NCBI GenBank assembly: GCA_020637235.1
Contig: JACJWG010000014.1
Coordinates: 62,001-126,000, forward strand
Length of the DNA: 64,000 nucleotides
Source: Acidimicrobiaceae bacterium
GTDB taxonomy: Bacteria > Actinomycetota > Acidimicrobiia > Acidimicrobiales > Ilumatobacteraceae
Direction of reading: 5' to 3'
The notes below the pieces were generated by a model that had not been told where the DNA came from, searched no databases, and saw nothing but the letters and a program-made list of their open reading frames with translations. Of the stretch, positions 41,832-50,290 are shown in pieces (within the stretch, counting starts at the first letter, position 1; each line of letters begins with the position of its first letter). Both the position numbers and the translations under genes were made by a program.

Positions 41832-42878
41832 ATGACGAAGGAACTCAAGCTCGGCTACAACACCGGCTACTGGGGTAGCGGACCGCCCGCGGGGGCGCTC
41901 GATGCGATCCGACAGGCCGAGCGGCTCGGCTACACCTCGGTGTGGACGGCCGAGGCCTACGGCAGCGACGCGATCACGCCGCTCGCCTGGTGGGGTGCGC
42001 ACACCTCCACGGTGCAACTCGGCACGGGCATCATCCAGATGAGCGCCCGCACCCCGGCTGCCACGGCGATGGCGGCGATGACCCTCGATCACCTGTCGGA
42101 AGGTCGCGTGATCCTGGGGCTCGGTGCGTCCGGGCCGCAGGTGGTGGAGGGCTGGTACGGGCAGGCGTACGGCAAACCGCTCGCACGCACCCGCGAGTAC
42201 GTCGACATCGTGCGGCGGATCGTCCGACGCGAGCAGCCCGTCGAGGCGCACGGCGAGTTCTACGACCTGCCGTACTCGAAGCCCGACGGTCGTGGCCTCG
42301 GGAAGGCGCTGAAGAGCACCATCCACCCGTACCGCACCGAGATCCCGATCTACCTCGGCGCCGAGGGCCCGAAGAACGTGGCGCTCGCCGCCGAGATATG
42401 CGACGGCTGGCTGCCGCTGTTCTTCAGCCCGAGCGACGACGCCCACTACCGGCGGTGCCTGGCGGAGGGGTTCGGCGCCGCCGGCGATCCCGGCAAGGTG
42501 GAACGGTTCGACGTCGCCTCCGGCGTGCAGATCATCATCGGCGACGACGTCGAACGGTGCGCCGACATGATCCGGCCGTTCCTCGCCCTGTACGCCGGCG
42601 GCATGGGCGCGCGCGGTGCGAACTTCCATTTCGAGGTGTTCGCGCGGATGGGCTACGAGGACGTGGCGGTCCGGGTGCAGGACCTCTACCTCGCCGGCAA
42701 GAAGGCCGAGGCGGCGGCGGCGATCCCGCTCGAGATGGTGGAAGACGTCGCCCTCGTCGGCCCGATCGACAAGATCCGCGCCGAACTCGACCGGTGGCGC
42801 GAGACCTGCATCACCACCTTCCTCGTGAGCGGCCCACCCCAGGTGCTCCCCCGGTACGCCGAACTCGTCCTCGGCTGA
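41832..42878 (+). CDS. LLM-class F420-dependent oxidoreductase
   Basis: A 348-residue luciferase-like TIM barrel. It has KLGYNTGYWGSGP, the substrate/cofactor loop SVWTAEAYGSDAITPLAWWGAHTSTVQLGTGI, RTPAATAMAAMTLDHLSEGRVILGLGASGPQVVEGWYGQ, and IPIYLGAEGPKNVALAAEICDGWLPLFF. This matches actinobacterial F420-dependent LLM proteins rather than flavin luciferases; F420 use is inferred. TACGGT lies 6 nt before the ATG (41820-41825). Confidence 0.9.
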   Translation: MTKELKLGYNTGYWGSGPPAGALDAIRQAERLGYTSVWTAEAYGSDAITPLAWWGAHTSTVQLGTGIIQMSARTPAATAMAAMTLDHLSEGRVILGLGASGPQVVEGWYGQAYGKPLARTREYVDIVRRIVRREQPVEAHGEFYDLPYSKPDGRGLGKALKSTIHPYRTEIPIYLGAEGPKNVALAAEICDGWLPLFFSPSDDAHYRRCLAEGFGAAGDPGKVERFDVASGVQIIIGDDVERCADMIRPFLALYAGGMGARGANFHFEVFARMGYEDVAVRVQDLYLAGKKAEAAAAIPLEMVEDVALVGPIDKIRAELDRWRETCITTFLVSGPPQVLPRYAELVLG

Positions 42879-42901
42879 TCCGATCCCGTCGCCGGCTCTG
42901 C

Positions 42902-42923
42902 GGCGTGTGATGTGTCACACGCC
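42902..42923. terminator. 9-bp inverted repeat after the LLM gene
   Basis: GGCGTGTGA and TCACACGCC are perfect inverted repeats with a 4-nt TGTG loop about 23 bp after the LLM stop. A hairpin is expected, but no T-tract follows, so it may only slow transcription or protect the 3' end. Confidence 0.35.
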
Positions 42924-42959
42924 TCACCCGACGACCCGTGCGGCTCGCGCACCGCGGCG

Positions 42960-42981
42960 TACTCTTGACCAACGGGTCAAG
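42960..42981 (+). promoter_or_regulatory. MFS promoter with TetR-type operator
   Basis: The -10-like TACTCT (42960-42965) is overlapped by the perfect inverted repeat CTTGACC-AACG-GGTCAAG (42964-42981), placed over the expected start site about 27 bp before the MFS ATG. No regulator gene is adjacent. Confidence 0.5.
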
Positions 42982-43007
42982 GACGAGGGCGACGGAGAAC
43001 GGACGGG

Positions 43008-44312
43008 ATGACGACGGGGACGACGGGGGCAGCCGCCGTGCAACACGGGTTCCGACCCGGGAGCGCCCGAGCGGCGCTCGCGTATCCGGACTTCCGCCGC
43101 ATGTGGTTCGCGTCGTTCGCCAGCAACATCGGCACCTGGATGCAGAACGTCGTCCTGCCGGCGTACGTGTACGAGCGCACGGGGCGCGCCTCGATCGTCG
43201 GTCTGCTGGTGTTCGCCCAGCTCGGCCCGCTGCTGCTGCTGTCGATCCCGGCCGGCGTGATCGCCGATCGATTCGACCGTCGACGCTGGCTGATCGTGAT
43301 GCAGCTCGTGCAACTCGCGTTCTCGACCTTGCTGTTCCCGCTGGCCGCCACCGACGCGCCGCTCTGGTCGCTGTTCCTGGTGGCGCTCGGCGTCGGTGTC
43401 GGCAACGCCCTGAACGCGCCGGCGTGGTCGGCGATGTTGCCCACCCTGGTCAGTCGCGCCGACCTGCCGGGTTCGATCTCGCTGAACTCGACGATGATCA
43501 ACGGCAGCCGCGTCGTCGGACCGATCATCGTCGCCGTGCTGAGCCCGCTCGGCGTCACCACGTCGCAGTTCTTCCTGCTCAACGCGGTCACCTACCTGTT
43601 CGTGGTGTTCGCCCTGCTCGCCACCCGGCTCGGCCCGCCGCCGAAGGTGCACCACGAACAGGGCTGGCGCCAGTTCAGCGCGGGTCTGCGCCTCGCCCGC
43701 GACAAACCCGTCGTCAGCCGGCTGCTGCTGTCGCTCACCACGTTCTCGTTCCTCTCGTTGCCGTACGTGGGGCTCTTCCCGGCTGTCGCCGAGCTCAACT
43801 TCGGCATCGAGGAGAAGTCGTCGACCTACAAGTGGCTCTACGCCACCTGGGGCCTCGGCGCCGCCCTCGGCGGCCTCGGGATCGGCACCGTGTTCGTCGC
43901 GTGGGACAAGCGTCGGCTGATCCGGCTCGGGTTCGCGTCGTTCGCCGTGTGCCTCACCGCGTTCGCCGTCGCGAACGGGCCGGTGGGGGCGTTCGTCGCC
44001 GGGTTCTTCCTCGGCATCTCGTACTTCGGCACCACCACCTCGATGATGACGATCGTCCAGAGCCGTCTCGCCGACCACGAGCGTGGCCGGGTGATGAGCC
44101 TGTGGTTCATGGCCTTCGGTGGCACCGTGCCGCTCGGCAACCTGGTGTTCGGGCCCGTGATGGACGCCGTCGGGGCCCGCTGGGTGCTGTTCGGCGGCGC
44201 ACTGTGGGCGCTGTACCTGGCGTTCTGGTGCAACATCGCGGCGATCGACGCCCAGATGGAGGCCGAGGCGCCGGCCACTCAGTTGAGTGCGTTGGCCGAT
44301 CGGGCGAGGTAG
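43008..44312 (+). CDS. MFS transporter (EntS/MFS_3 type)
   Basis: A 434-residue 12-TM transporter. It has FASNIGTWMQNVVLPAYVYERTG in helix 1, IADRFDRRRWLIVMQLVQL after helix 2, and NALNAPAWSAMLPTLVSRADLPGSISLNSTMINGSRVVGP in the centre, typical of the MFS_3 exporters that include EntS. It is probably an efflux pump. An ACGGAG-like site precedes the ATG, so this gene has a leader, unlike many neighbours. Its 3' end overlaps the convergent GGDEF-EAL gene by 34 bp. Confidence 0.9.
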   Translation: MTTGTTGAAAVQHGFRPGSARAALAYPDFRRMWFASFASNIGTWMQNVVLPAYVYERTGRASIVGLLVFAQLGPLLLLSIPAGVIADRFDRRRWLIVMQLVQLAFSTLLFPLAATDAPLWSLFLVALGVGVGNALNAPAWSAMLPTLVSRADLPGSISLNSTMINGSRVVGPIIVAVLSPLGVTTSQFFLLNAVTYLFVVFALLATRLGPPPKVHHEQGWRQFSAGLRLARDKPVVSRLLLSLTTFSFLSLPYVGLFPAVAELNFGIEEKSSTYKWLYATWGLGAALGGLGIGTVFVAWDKRRLIRLGFASFAVCLTAFAVANGPVGAFVAGFFLGISYFGTTTSMMTIVQSRLADHERGRVMSLWFMAFGGTVPLGNLVFGPVMDAVGARWVLFGGALWALYLAFWCNIAAIDAQMEAEAPATQLSALADRAR

Positions 44313-46471
44313 TCGACCAGCCATCCCTCGACGTCGTCCGGGGCGATCGGTGGCGACACCAGGTAGCCCTGCGAACTGTCGCACCCGAGGCCGCGCAGTA
44401 CCTCCAGCTGATCGACCGACTCGACGCCTTCGGCCACGACGTGGAGTCCGAGGCTGTGCGCGAGCCCGACGATCGCGTGCACGAGCGTGAAGTCGGTGGT
44501 GTCGCGCACGATGCCGCTCACGAACGACCGGTCGATCTTCAACGTGTGCACCTTCAGCTTGCGCAGGTGGGTGAGCGAGGAGTAGCCGGTCCCGAAGTCG
44601 TCGAGCGCGATGCGCACGCCGAGGTGCGCGAGTTCGCGCAGCGTGACCTGTGGGGATGCGTGGTCCCGCAGGCCGGGCAGCTCGAGCGTGGCCTGCTCGG
44701 TCACCTCCACGATCAGCCGGTTCGGGGCCAGCCCGTGCCGTGCGACGGTGCCCGCCACCACCTCGGTGATGTGCGGGTCGACGAGGTCGTGGGCGCTCAT
44801 GTTGATGCTCACCCAGGCGTCCGGCACGAGGTGCGACAGCCGGGCGAGCAACGCACACGCCTCGTCGGCGACGATGCGGTCGAGGTGGGTGCCGATGCCC
44901 GCTTCGAACGCGACGTCGAGGAACTCGGCGGGGCCGAGCACCCGACCGTTCGGATGATGCCAGCGCACCAGCGCCTCGAAGCCACGCAGGCGACCGTCGG
45001 CGACCGCGACCACCGGTTGCAGGTGTGCCCGCATCTCGCGCCGCTCGAGCGCCCCCCGGAGCGACGCAGCGAGTTGCCGACGCTCGGTCCAGCGGCGAGA
45101 TCGCACGACGCCGCCCGTCGCGCCGCTGCGCCGCGCGCTCTTGATCTCGAACATCGACTGGTCGGCCTCGGCGAGCAGGGACGACACCGTGGAGCCCCGG
45201 TCGGACACGGCCACGCCGACCGACGCCGAGATCGTGGCCACACCGGTGCGCAGCACGAACGACTCGGCGAGTGCCTGCTCGATCCGACGGCCGAGTTCCT
45301 CCACCGCGCCGAGCGCCGACAGACCCGGCACCACGACGACGAACTCGTCGCCGCCGATGCGGGCGACGGTGTCGGCGGTGCGGACGAGCCCGACGAGGCG
45401 GTCGGCGACCGCGATCAGCAACTCGTCGCCGGCCTCGTGCCCGAACAGGTCGTTGACCGGTTTGAAGCGGTCGAGGTCGACGAACAACACACCGACCTCG
45501 TCGAGGTCGCCCCGGTGCACGAGGGCGTCTCGCAACGCATCGGTGAGCGCCAGTCGATTGGGGAGACCCGTCAGCACGTCGTGGGTGGCCAGTCGTTCGA
45601 GCGCCGAGCGGGCCGAGTGCAGTTCGCTCACGTCGTAGCCCGTGACCACCCACCCCTCCACCACCGGGTCCTCGCGGAGGTCGACCACCTCGAAGCGCAT
45701 CGGCCGGGGTTCGTCGGAACCGGCGCGACGTACGGGCACCTCCACCGACGACACGCCGCGTCCACGGCGCCGCAGCGCCTCCGCCAGCACCACCTCGTGA
45801 CCCGGTGCCGCGATCGACCAGAACGCCTCGCCACGCAGACGTTCCTGGTCGAGCCCCGTGAGCCGGGTCAACGCCGCCGACACCGAGTGGATCCGCCCGC
45901 CGGCGTCGACGAGCATCGAGACCGCCGACGAGTGCTGCACGACGGCTTGGAAGCGTGGCACGTCACCGGCGGCGACCTCCCATTTCCGGCGCTCACCGAT
46001 GTCGCGGCACACCAGGACGAGCAGCCCGAGGGCGGTGCCGAGCATGTCGCGCCCGATCACCTCGAACAGTCGCCAGCCGGCGCTGGGATGAGCGATGCGG
46101 ATCTCGATCGGCGTGCCGACCGGCTTGTCCTGGACCGTCTCCATCGAGGCGAGCGCCATCGGCAGGTCGTCGGGATGGATGAGGTCGAGCGCACTGCGCC
46201 CGAGCCAACCGTCACGGTCCCAACCCTGCTCGACGGCAGCGGCGTTCACCCACACCAGACGGGCGTCGCCATCGATCGCCATCACGATGTCGGGCAGCGC
46301 CTCGAGCAACGCCGTCGGATCCGGCACGGTCGTCGACCGATCGGGGACAGCCGTCGGCGCGTCGGGGACGGTCGTCGACCGATCGTCGGGCCGCGTCGAT
46401 GGAGGGTCGCCCTCGGGCGCCGGGTTCCGCACACAGACGACTGTCCGGAGCGGGGAAACCGAAACAACCAT
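44279..46471 (-). CDS. PAS-GGDEF-EAL cyclic-di-GMP protein
   Basis: A 730-residue soluble signalling protein. Two PAS domains (about 55-165, 170-295) are followed by a GGDEF domain (THDVLTGLPNRLALT, LFVDLDRFKPVND, active site RIGGDEFVVV) and a C-terminal EAL domain (GFEALVRWHHP, ALDDFGTGYSSL, KIDRSFV, AEGVESVDQLEVL). Key residues for both synthesis and hydrolysis are present, so it may be bifunctional. The Thr/Val/Pro-rich start (residues 1-50) has DRSTTVPD repeats and no TM helix, so sensing is cytosolic. Confidence 0.92.
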   Translation of the reverse strand: MVVSVSPLRTVVCVRNPAPEGDPPSTRPDDRSTTVPDAPTAVPDRSTTVPDPTALLEALPDIVMAIDGDARLVWVNAAAVEQGWDRDGWLGRSALDLIHPDDLPMALASMETVQDKPVGTPIEIRIAHPSAGWRLFEVIGRDMLGTALGLLVLVCRDIGERRKWEVAAGDVPRFQAVVQHSSAVSMLVDAGGRIHSVSAALTRLTGLDQERLRGEAFWSIAAPGHEVVLAEALRRRGRGVSSVEVPVRRAGSDEPRPMRFEVVDLREDPVVEGWVVTGYDVSELHSARSALERLATHDVLTGLPNRLALTDALRDALVHRGDLDEVGVLFVDLDRFKPVNDLFGHEAGDELLIAVADRLVGLVRTADTVARIGGDEFVVVVPGLSALGAVEELGRRIEQALAESFVLRTGVATISASVGVAVSDRGSTVSSLLAEADQSMFEIKSARRSGATGGVVRSRRWTERRQLAASLRGALERREMRAHLQPVVAVADGRLRGFEALVRWHHPNGRVLGPAEFLDVAFEAGIGTHLDRIVADEACALLARLSHLVPDAWVSINMSAHDLVDPHITEVVAGTVARHGLAPNRLIVEVTEQATLELPGLRDHASPQVTLRELAHLGVRIALDDFGTGYSSLTHLRKLKVHTLKIDRSFVSGIVRDTTDFTLVHAIVGLAHSLGLHVVAEGVESVDQLEVLRGLGCDSSQGYLVSPPIAPDDVEGWLVDYLARSANALN

Positions 46472-46501
46472 CCGAATCCCGGAGCGACCGGACGGGTGAC
46501 G

Positions 46502-47800
46502 TCAGACGAGCGACTCGACCACCCGCTCGAGTCCGGCCACTCGGCTGCCCTTCACGAGCACGGCATCGTCCTCGCCGAGCCGGCCGAGCGCTTCCACCGC
46601 AGCGGCCGGATCGGGCAGCCCCGTCACGCCGTACAGGTCGGTACCGACCGCGAGCACCTCGACGCCGCGCTGCGCGGCGTAGGCGTGGATGGCACGGTGC
46701 TCACGCTCGGGCTCGCTGATCTCGGCCATCACCCCGAGCACCGCGCGCCGGCGGACGGCGGGCAGCGCGGCGAGCGCGTCGAGCGCGGCGCGCATCGAGG
46801 TGGGGTTCGCGTTGTACGAGTCGTCGATGATGCGAGCGCCCGACCGCAGCATCATCACGTCCATGCGCATCGCGGTGAGGCGTGTGTCGGCCATCGCGGC
46901 GACGGCGGCGTCGAGGTCGGCGCCGACGGCACCCACCACGGCGAGCGCCGCTGCGGCATTGGCCACCATGTGACGGCCGCTGACCCCGAGTCGCACGAAC
47001 ACCTCACCCCAGGGCGTGTGCGCGGCGAACGCCGGGCGGGCCAGGTGGTCGAGCACCACGGACGTCACGTGGACGTCGCAGCCCTCCTGCTCGCCGTACC
47101 GCAGGACGGCGGCACTGGTGTGCCCCGCCATCGCGAGCACGCGTGGATCGTCGGCGTTGAGGATCGCGGTGCCGTCGACGGGCAGACTCTCGACGAGCTC
47201 GCGCTTGGCGCGGGCCACACCGTCGATGCCACCCAACCGGTCGCTGTGCGCCTCGGCGACCCGGGTGACCACCCCGATCGACGGCCGCGCGATCTCGCAC
47301 AGCCGGGCGATCTCGCCGGCACCGCGCATCCCCATCTCGACGACGAGCACCTCGGTGTCGTCGGGCGCGTTCAGCACGGTGGTCGGCAACCCCTGGTCGT
47401 TGTTGAAGCTGCGTTCGTTGGCGTGGGTCCGGCGACTGGGAGCGAGGGCATCGCGGACGAGGTCCTTGGTGCTGGTCTTGCCGACGCTCCCGGTGATGCC
47501 GACCACGGTGGCGGTGGATCGGTCGCGCCGGGCCGCGGCCAGTCGCATCAGCGCGGCGAGCGTGTCGTCGACGACCACGGCCGTGCCCCCGCGAGCAGGA
47601 CCGGCGGTGAGGTAGGCGGCGGCACCGTCGACGAGCGCCGACTCGATGAAGTCGTGACCGTCGCGACGGTCGACGATCGGCACGAACAACTGACCGGGAA
47701 CGATGGCCCGCGAATCGAACGACACGCCGTCGATCACCACGTCGGGTCCGACCAGGCGACCGCCGGTGTCACGTGCCACGTCGCTTGCCCGGAATCGCAT
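46502..47800 (-). CDS. murF: UDP-MurNAc-tripeptide:D-Ala-D-Ala ligase
   Basis: A 432-residue Mur ligase adding D-Ala-D-Ala to the peptidoglycan precursor. It has GVSFDSRAIVPGQLFVPI (N-domain), the ATP loop VVGITGSVGKTSTKDLV, ANERSFNNDQGLPTT, VEMGMRGAGEIARL, and DDSYNANPTSMRAAL in the C-domain. It is divergent from ddl, whose product it uses; the two ATGs are only 27 bp apart with a shared promoter core. The last residues (GSRVAGLERVVESLV) are typical. Confidence 0.95.
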   Translation of the reverse strand: MRFRASDVARDTGGRLVGPDVVIDGVSFDSRAIVPGQLFVPIVDRRDGHDFIESALVDGAAAYLTAGPARGGTAVVVDDTLAALMRLAAARRDRSTATVVGITGSVGKTSTKDLVRDALAPSRRTHANERSFNNDQGLPTTVLNAPDDTEVLVVEMGMRGAGEIARLCEIARPSIGVVTRVAEAHSDRLGGIDGVARAKRELVESLPVDGTAILNADDPRVLAMAGHTSAAVLRYGEQEGCDVHVTSVVLDHLARPAFAAHTPWGEVFVRLGVSGRHMVANAAAALAVVGAVGADLDAAVAAMADTRLTAMRMDVMMLRSGARIIDDSYNANPTSMRAALDALAALPAVRRRAVLGVMAEISEPEREHRAIHAYAAQRGVEVLAVGTDLYGVTGLPDPAAAVEALGRLGEDDAVLVKGSRVAGLERVVESLV

Positions 47801-47808
47801 CGCGCCAC

Positions 47809-47818
47809 ACGGTACCGT
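47809..47818. promoter_or_regulatory. Palindromic bidirectional promoter core of murF and ddl
   Basis: ACGGTACCGT is a perfect 10-bp palindrome. It gives TACCGT on the plus strand (47813-47818, 9 nt before the ddl ATG) and the identical TACCGT on the minus strand (47809-47814, 8 nt before the murF ATG). Both mRNAs would be leaderless and their start complexes mutually exclusive. Confidence 0.5.
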
Positions 47819-47827
47819 CGCAGCGTC

Positions 47828-48952
47828 ATGAGCAGCCCGGATCCCGCGCCCCCACACGACGATCGCATCGAGCTGATCGTGCTGTTCGGCGGGCAGTCGG
47901 CCGAGCACGACGTCAGCTGCACCACCGCCGCACACGTGCTGCGTGCCGCCGATCCGACGCGGTACCGGATCACGCCGATCGGCATCGACCGCGACGGCCG
48001 CTGGCACGTGGCGGCCGAGGCGCAGGCGGCGCTCGCCGCCGGGCCGGACGCGTTGCCCGGCCGCCTCGATCCCTCCGGCGCCGCGGTGGACCCGACGGCC
48101 GTCGTCCACGCCGCCACCGCCGGGGTGGCAGCGCGCGACGAGGCGTCGCGCACCGTCGTGATGCCGTTGTTGCACGGTCCGATGGGCGAGGACGGCACGG
48201 TGCAGGGCCTGCTCGAGCTGGCCGGGGTGCCCTACGTCGGCTCCGGGGTGCTCGGTTCGTCGGTCTCGATGGACAAGGCGATGGCCAAGCAGGTGTTGGC
48301 CGCCAACGGGATCGCGCAGGCCCGGTGGCGTGCGTTCCGCGAGCACGAGGTGACACCCGGTCTCCCCGCGCAGTTGGCCGACGACCTCGGTCTCCCCCTG
48401 TTCGTGAAGCCCGCCAACATGGGCTCGTCGGTCGGGGTGAGCAAGGCGAAGACGGTCGAGCAGGTGCGCGACGCGATCGGTGTGGCGCTCGGCTACGACG
48501 AGTGGGTGGTGGTGGAGGAAGCGATCAGCGGCCGCGAGATCGAGGTGGCCGTGCTCGGCAATCTCGAGCCACGGGCGAGCGTGCCCGGCGAGATCGTGCC
48601 CGGCGCCGAGTTCTACGACTACGCCGACAAGTACCTCGACGACGGCTCGCAGGCGATCATCCCCGCCCGCCTCTCCCCCGAGGCCGCGGACGACGTGCGT
48701 CATCTCGCGGTCGAGGTCTTCCGTCTGCTGCGTTGCGACGGCCTCGCACGCGTCGACTTCTTCTACGAGGACGGACCTGGCGGTCGCGGCTTCTTGTGCA
48801 ACGAGGTGAACACGATCCCCGGGTTCACGCCGATCTCGATGTACCCGAAGCTGTGGATCGCGAGCGGTATGAGCTATCCCGAGCTCATCGACGAGTTGGT
48901 CCGCCTGGCCCTCGACCGGGCCACCCGACGACGTCGCAACACCGAGCGTTGA
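47828..48952 (+). CDS. ddl: D-alanine--D-alanine ligase
   Basis: A 374-residue ATP-grasp ligase. It has VLFGGQSAEHDVSC, MPLLHGPMGEDGTVQGLLELAGVPYVGSGVLGSSVSMDK, LPLFVKPANMGSSVGVSK, EEAISGREIEVAVLGN, and FFYEDGPGGRGFLCNEVNTIPGFTPISMYPKLW. The product feeds the divergent murF. ATG 47828 fits the family. The reading frame is open far upstream across several other genes, which is incidental. Confidence 0.96.
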   Translation: MSSPDPAPPHDDRIELIVLFGGQSAEHDVSCTTAAHVLRAADPTRYRITPIGIDRDGRWHVAAEAQAALAAGPDALPGRLDPSGAAVDPTAVVHAATAGVAARDEASRTVVMPLLHGPMGEDGTVQGLLELAGVPYVGSGVLGSSVSMDKAMAKQVLAANGIAQARWRAFREHEVTPGLPAQLADDLGLPLFVKPANMGSSVGVSKAKTVEQVRDAIGVALGYDEWVVVEEAISGREIEVAVLGNLEPRASVPGEIVPGAEFYDYADKYLDDGSQAIIPARLSPEAADDVRHLAVEVFRLLRCDGLARVDFFYEDGPGGRGFLCNEVNTIPGFTPISMYPKLWIASGMSYPELIDELVRLALDRATRRRRNTER

Positions 48953-48973
48953 CGACCACCGGGATCAGGTGAA

Positions 48974-49030
48974 CCAGCCGTCCACCCGAGTGCCAGCCGT
49001 CCACCCGAGTGCCAGCCGTTCATCCGAGGG
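48974..49030. repeat. 19-bp tandem repeat between ddl and MFS genes
   Basis: Two exact copies of CCAGCCGTCCACCCGAGTG (48974-48992, 48993-49011) and a diverged third (49012-49030) that runs into the last codons of the MFS gene. The gap contains nothing else. Confidence 0.8.
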
Positions 49031-50240
49031 TTTCGGGCACCCCCGGGTGTGCCGCTGACACTCGGGTCGCCGGTACCTCGATCACGTCGAGGTGGCGGGT
49101 GAAGGCGATCGTGGCGAGCACGATGCCGGCACCCACGGCCGCGAAGGCACCACTTACACCGGCGATCGCGAGCAGGGGTGCGCCGAGCGCGAGCCCGGCC
49201 GGGCGCAACCCCTCGCTCATCGAGCCGAGCACGCCGAAGACCCGACCCTGCACCTCTGCCGGCACCGATCGTTGGAACCGGGTGAGGGCTTCGGTGTTGG
49301 CGACCGCGATCGCCACACCGCCCACCACCAGCGCGACCGCAGCACCCGAAGCCGGCACCACCCCGACCACGGCGAGACTCACCCCGAGCACGTGGAACGG
49401 CAACGCGAGCCGTCCCCGGGCGAGCACCCCGGCGGCGATCGACCCGACCAGCAGACCGGCGCTCAGCAGCATCTCGAGCACCCCGAACGTCGCCGGCCCG
49501 GCATCGAGGCGGTCGATCGCCAGGGCAGCGATCATCATCGGCACGGGCGCCACCACCATGTTGAGCGTCGCGGCCAACGCCACCAGTCGACCGAGGTCGG
49601 GGATGGCCCGCACGGCCGACAGCGACGCTCGGATCCCCGCTCGCTCCCCGGTCGCCGCGAGCGACGCGACCGGGAGCGGCAGGCGGCACGCTGCGATGCA
49701 GGCCGCCGACCATGCGAAGGTCGCGGCATTCACCACCATCACCCAGCCGATGTCGGTGACCGCGATCAGGACGCCACCGGCGAGTGGGCCGACGAGCCCG
49801 CCGACCGCCCCGTTGGCCATGTTCAGTCCGTTCGCAGCCGGCAGGTGCTCGTCGGCCACGATCGTGGGCACGGCGGCGTTGTAGGCCGGATCGAACACCG
49901 AGGCAGCGACCGCCGCGAGCACCACGAGGGCGCACACGACGGCGACGGGCGGATCGCCGCCGAACAGCAACGCGGCGAGCAGACCGCTCAGCGCCAGCCG
50001 CGAGAGGTCGGCCCCGACGAGCAGCAGACGCCGGTCGACGTGATCGGCCAGCCATCCGCCGACCGGCGAGCACACCACGGTGGGCACGACGGTGCTGAGT
50101 GCCACCGCTGCGAGCAACCCGTTGCCGCCATGGTGCTTGGCCCACCAGAGCAGGGCGATGCGCTGCATCCCGTCGCCGATGGTGGACACGAACTGGCCGA
50201 CCCAGAGCCGACGGAAGGTGGACGCGCTGCGCAGGAGCAT
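49020..50240 (-). CDS. MFS transporter
   Basis: A 406-residue 12-TM transporter. It has RRLWVGQFVSTIGDGMQRIALLWW in helix 1, GGWLADHVDRRLLLVGADLSRL after helix 2, and FDPAYNAAVPTIVADEHLPAANGLNMANGAVGGLVGP, again the MFS_3 exporter pattern. It is divergent from a winged-helix regulator with a palindrome between them, so its expression is probably induced by its own substrate. The C-terminus (VSAAHPGVPETLG) extends into the 19-bp repeat. Confidence 0.88.
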   Translation of the reverse strand: MLLRSASTFRRLWVGQFVSTIGDGMQRIALLWWAKHHGGNGLLAAVALSTVVPTVVCSPVGGWLADHVDRRLLLVGADLSRLALSGLLAALLFGGDPPVAVVCALVVLAAVAASVFDPAYNAAVPTIVADEHLPAANGLNMANGAVGGLVGPLAGGVLIAVTDIGWVMVVNAATFAWSAACIAACRLPLPVASLAATGERAGIRASLSAVRAIPDLGRLVALAATLNMVVAPVPMMIAALAIDRLDAGPATFGVLEMLLSAGLLVGSIAAGVLARGRLALPFHVLGVSLAVVGVVPASGAAVALVVGGVAIAVANTEALTRFQRSVPAEVQGRVFGVLGSMSEGLRPAGLALGAPLLAIAGVSGAFAAVGAGIVLATIAFTRHLDVIEVPATRVSAAHPGVPETLG

Positions 50241-50264
50241 GCGAGCAGCGTGCGCGAGCCCACC

Positions 50265-50283
50265 TTCGATCGAAAGATAGGGT
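50265..50283. promoter_or_regulatory. Operator and promoter between MFS gene and winged-helix regulator
   Basis: TTCGATCGAA (50265-50274) is a perfect palindrome. On the plus strand TAGGGT (50278-50283) is 7 nt before the regulator GTG. On the minus strand TATCTT leads into the palindrome. A half-copy TTCGAA follows at 50284-50289, so the regulator could repress both directions. Confidence 0.45.
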
Positions 50284-50290
50284 TTCGAAT

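Noticed and set aside
42906..42919. CRP-like site TGTGA-TCACA after the LLM gene
   Set aside because: Spacing is 4 instead of 6 bp, and it lies inside a 9-bp hairpin more than 80 bp from the MFS start; no -35 context.
42938..48952. A 2004-codon open plus-strand frame ending in ddl
   Set aside because: It runs antisense or out of frame through the MFS, GGDEF-EAL and murF genes; long stop-free frames are expected at this GC content. Only the last 375 codons (ddl) are real.
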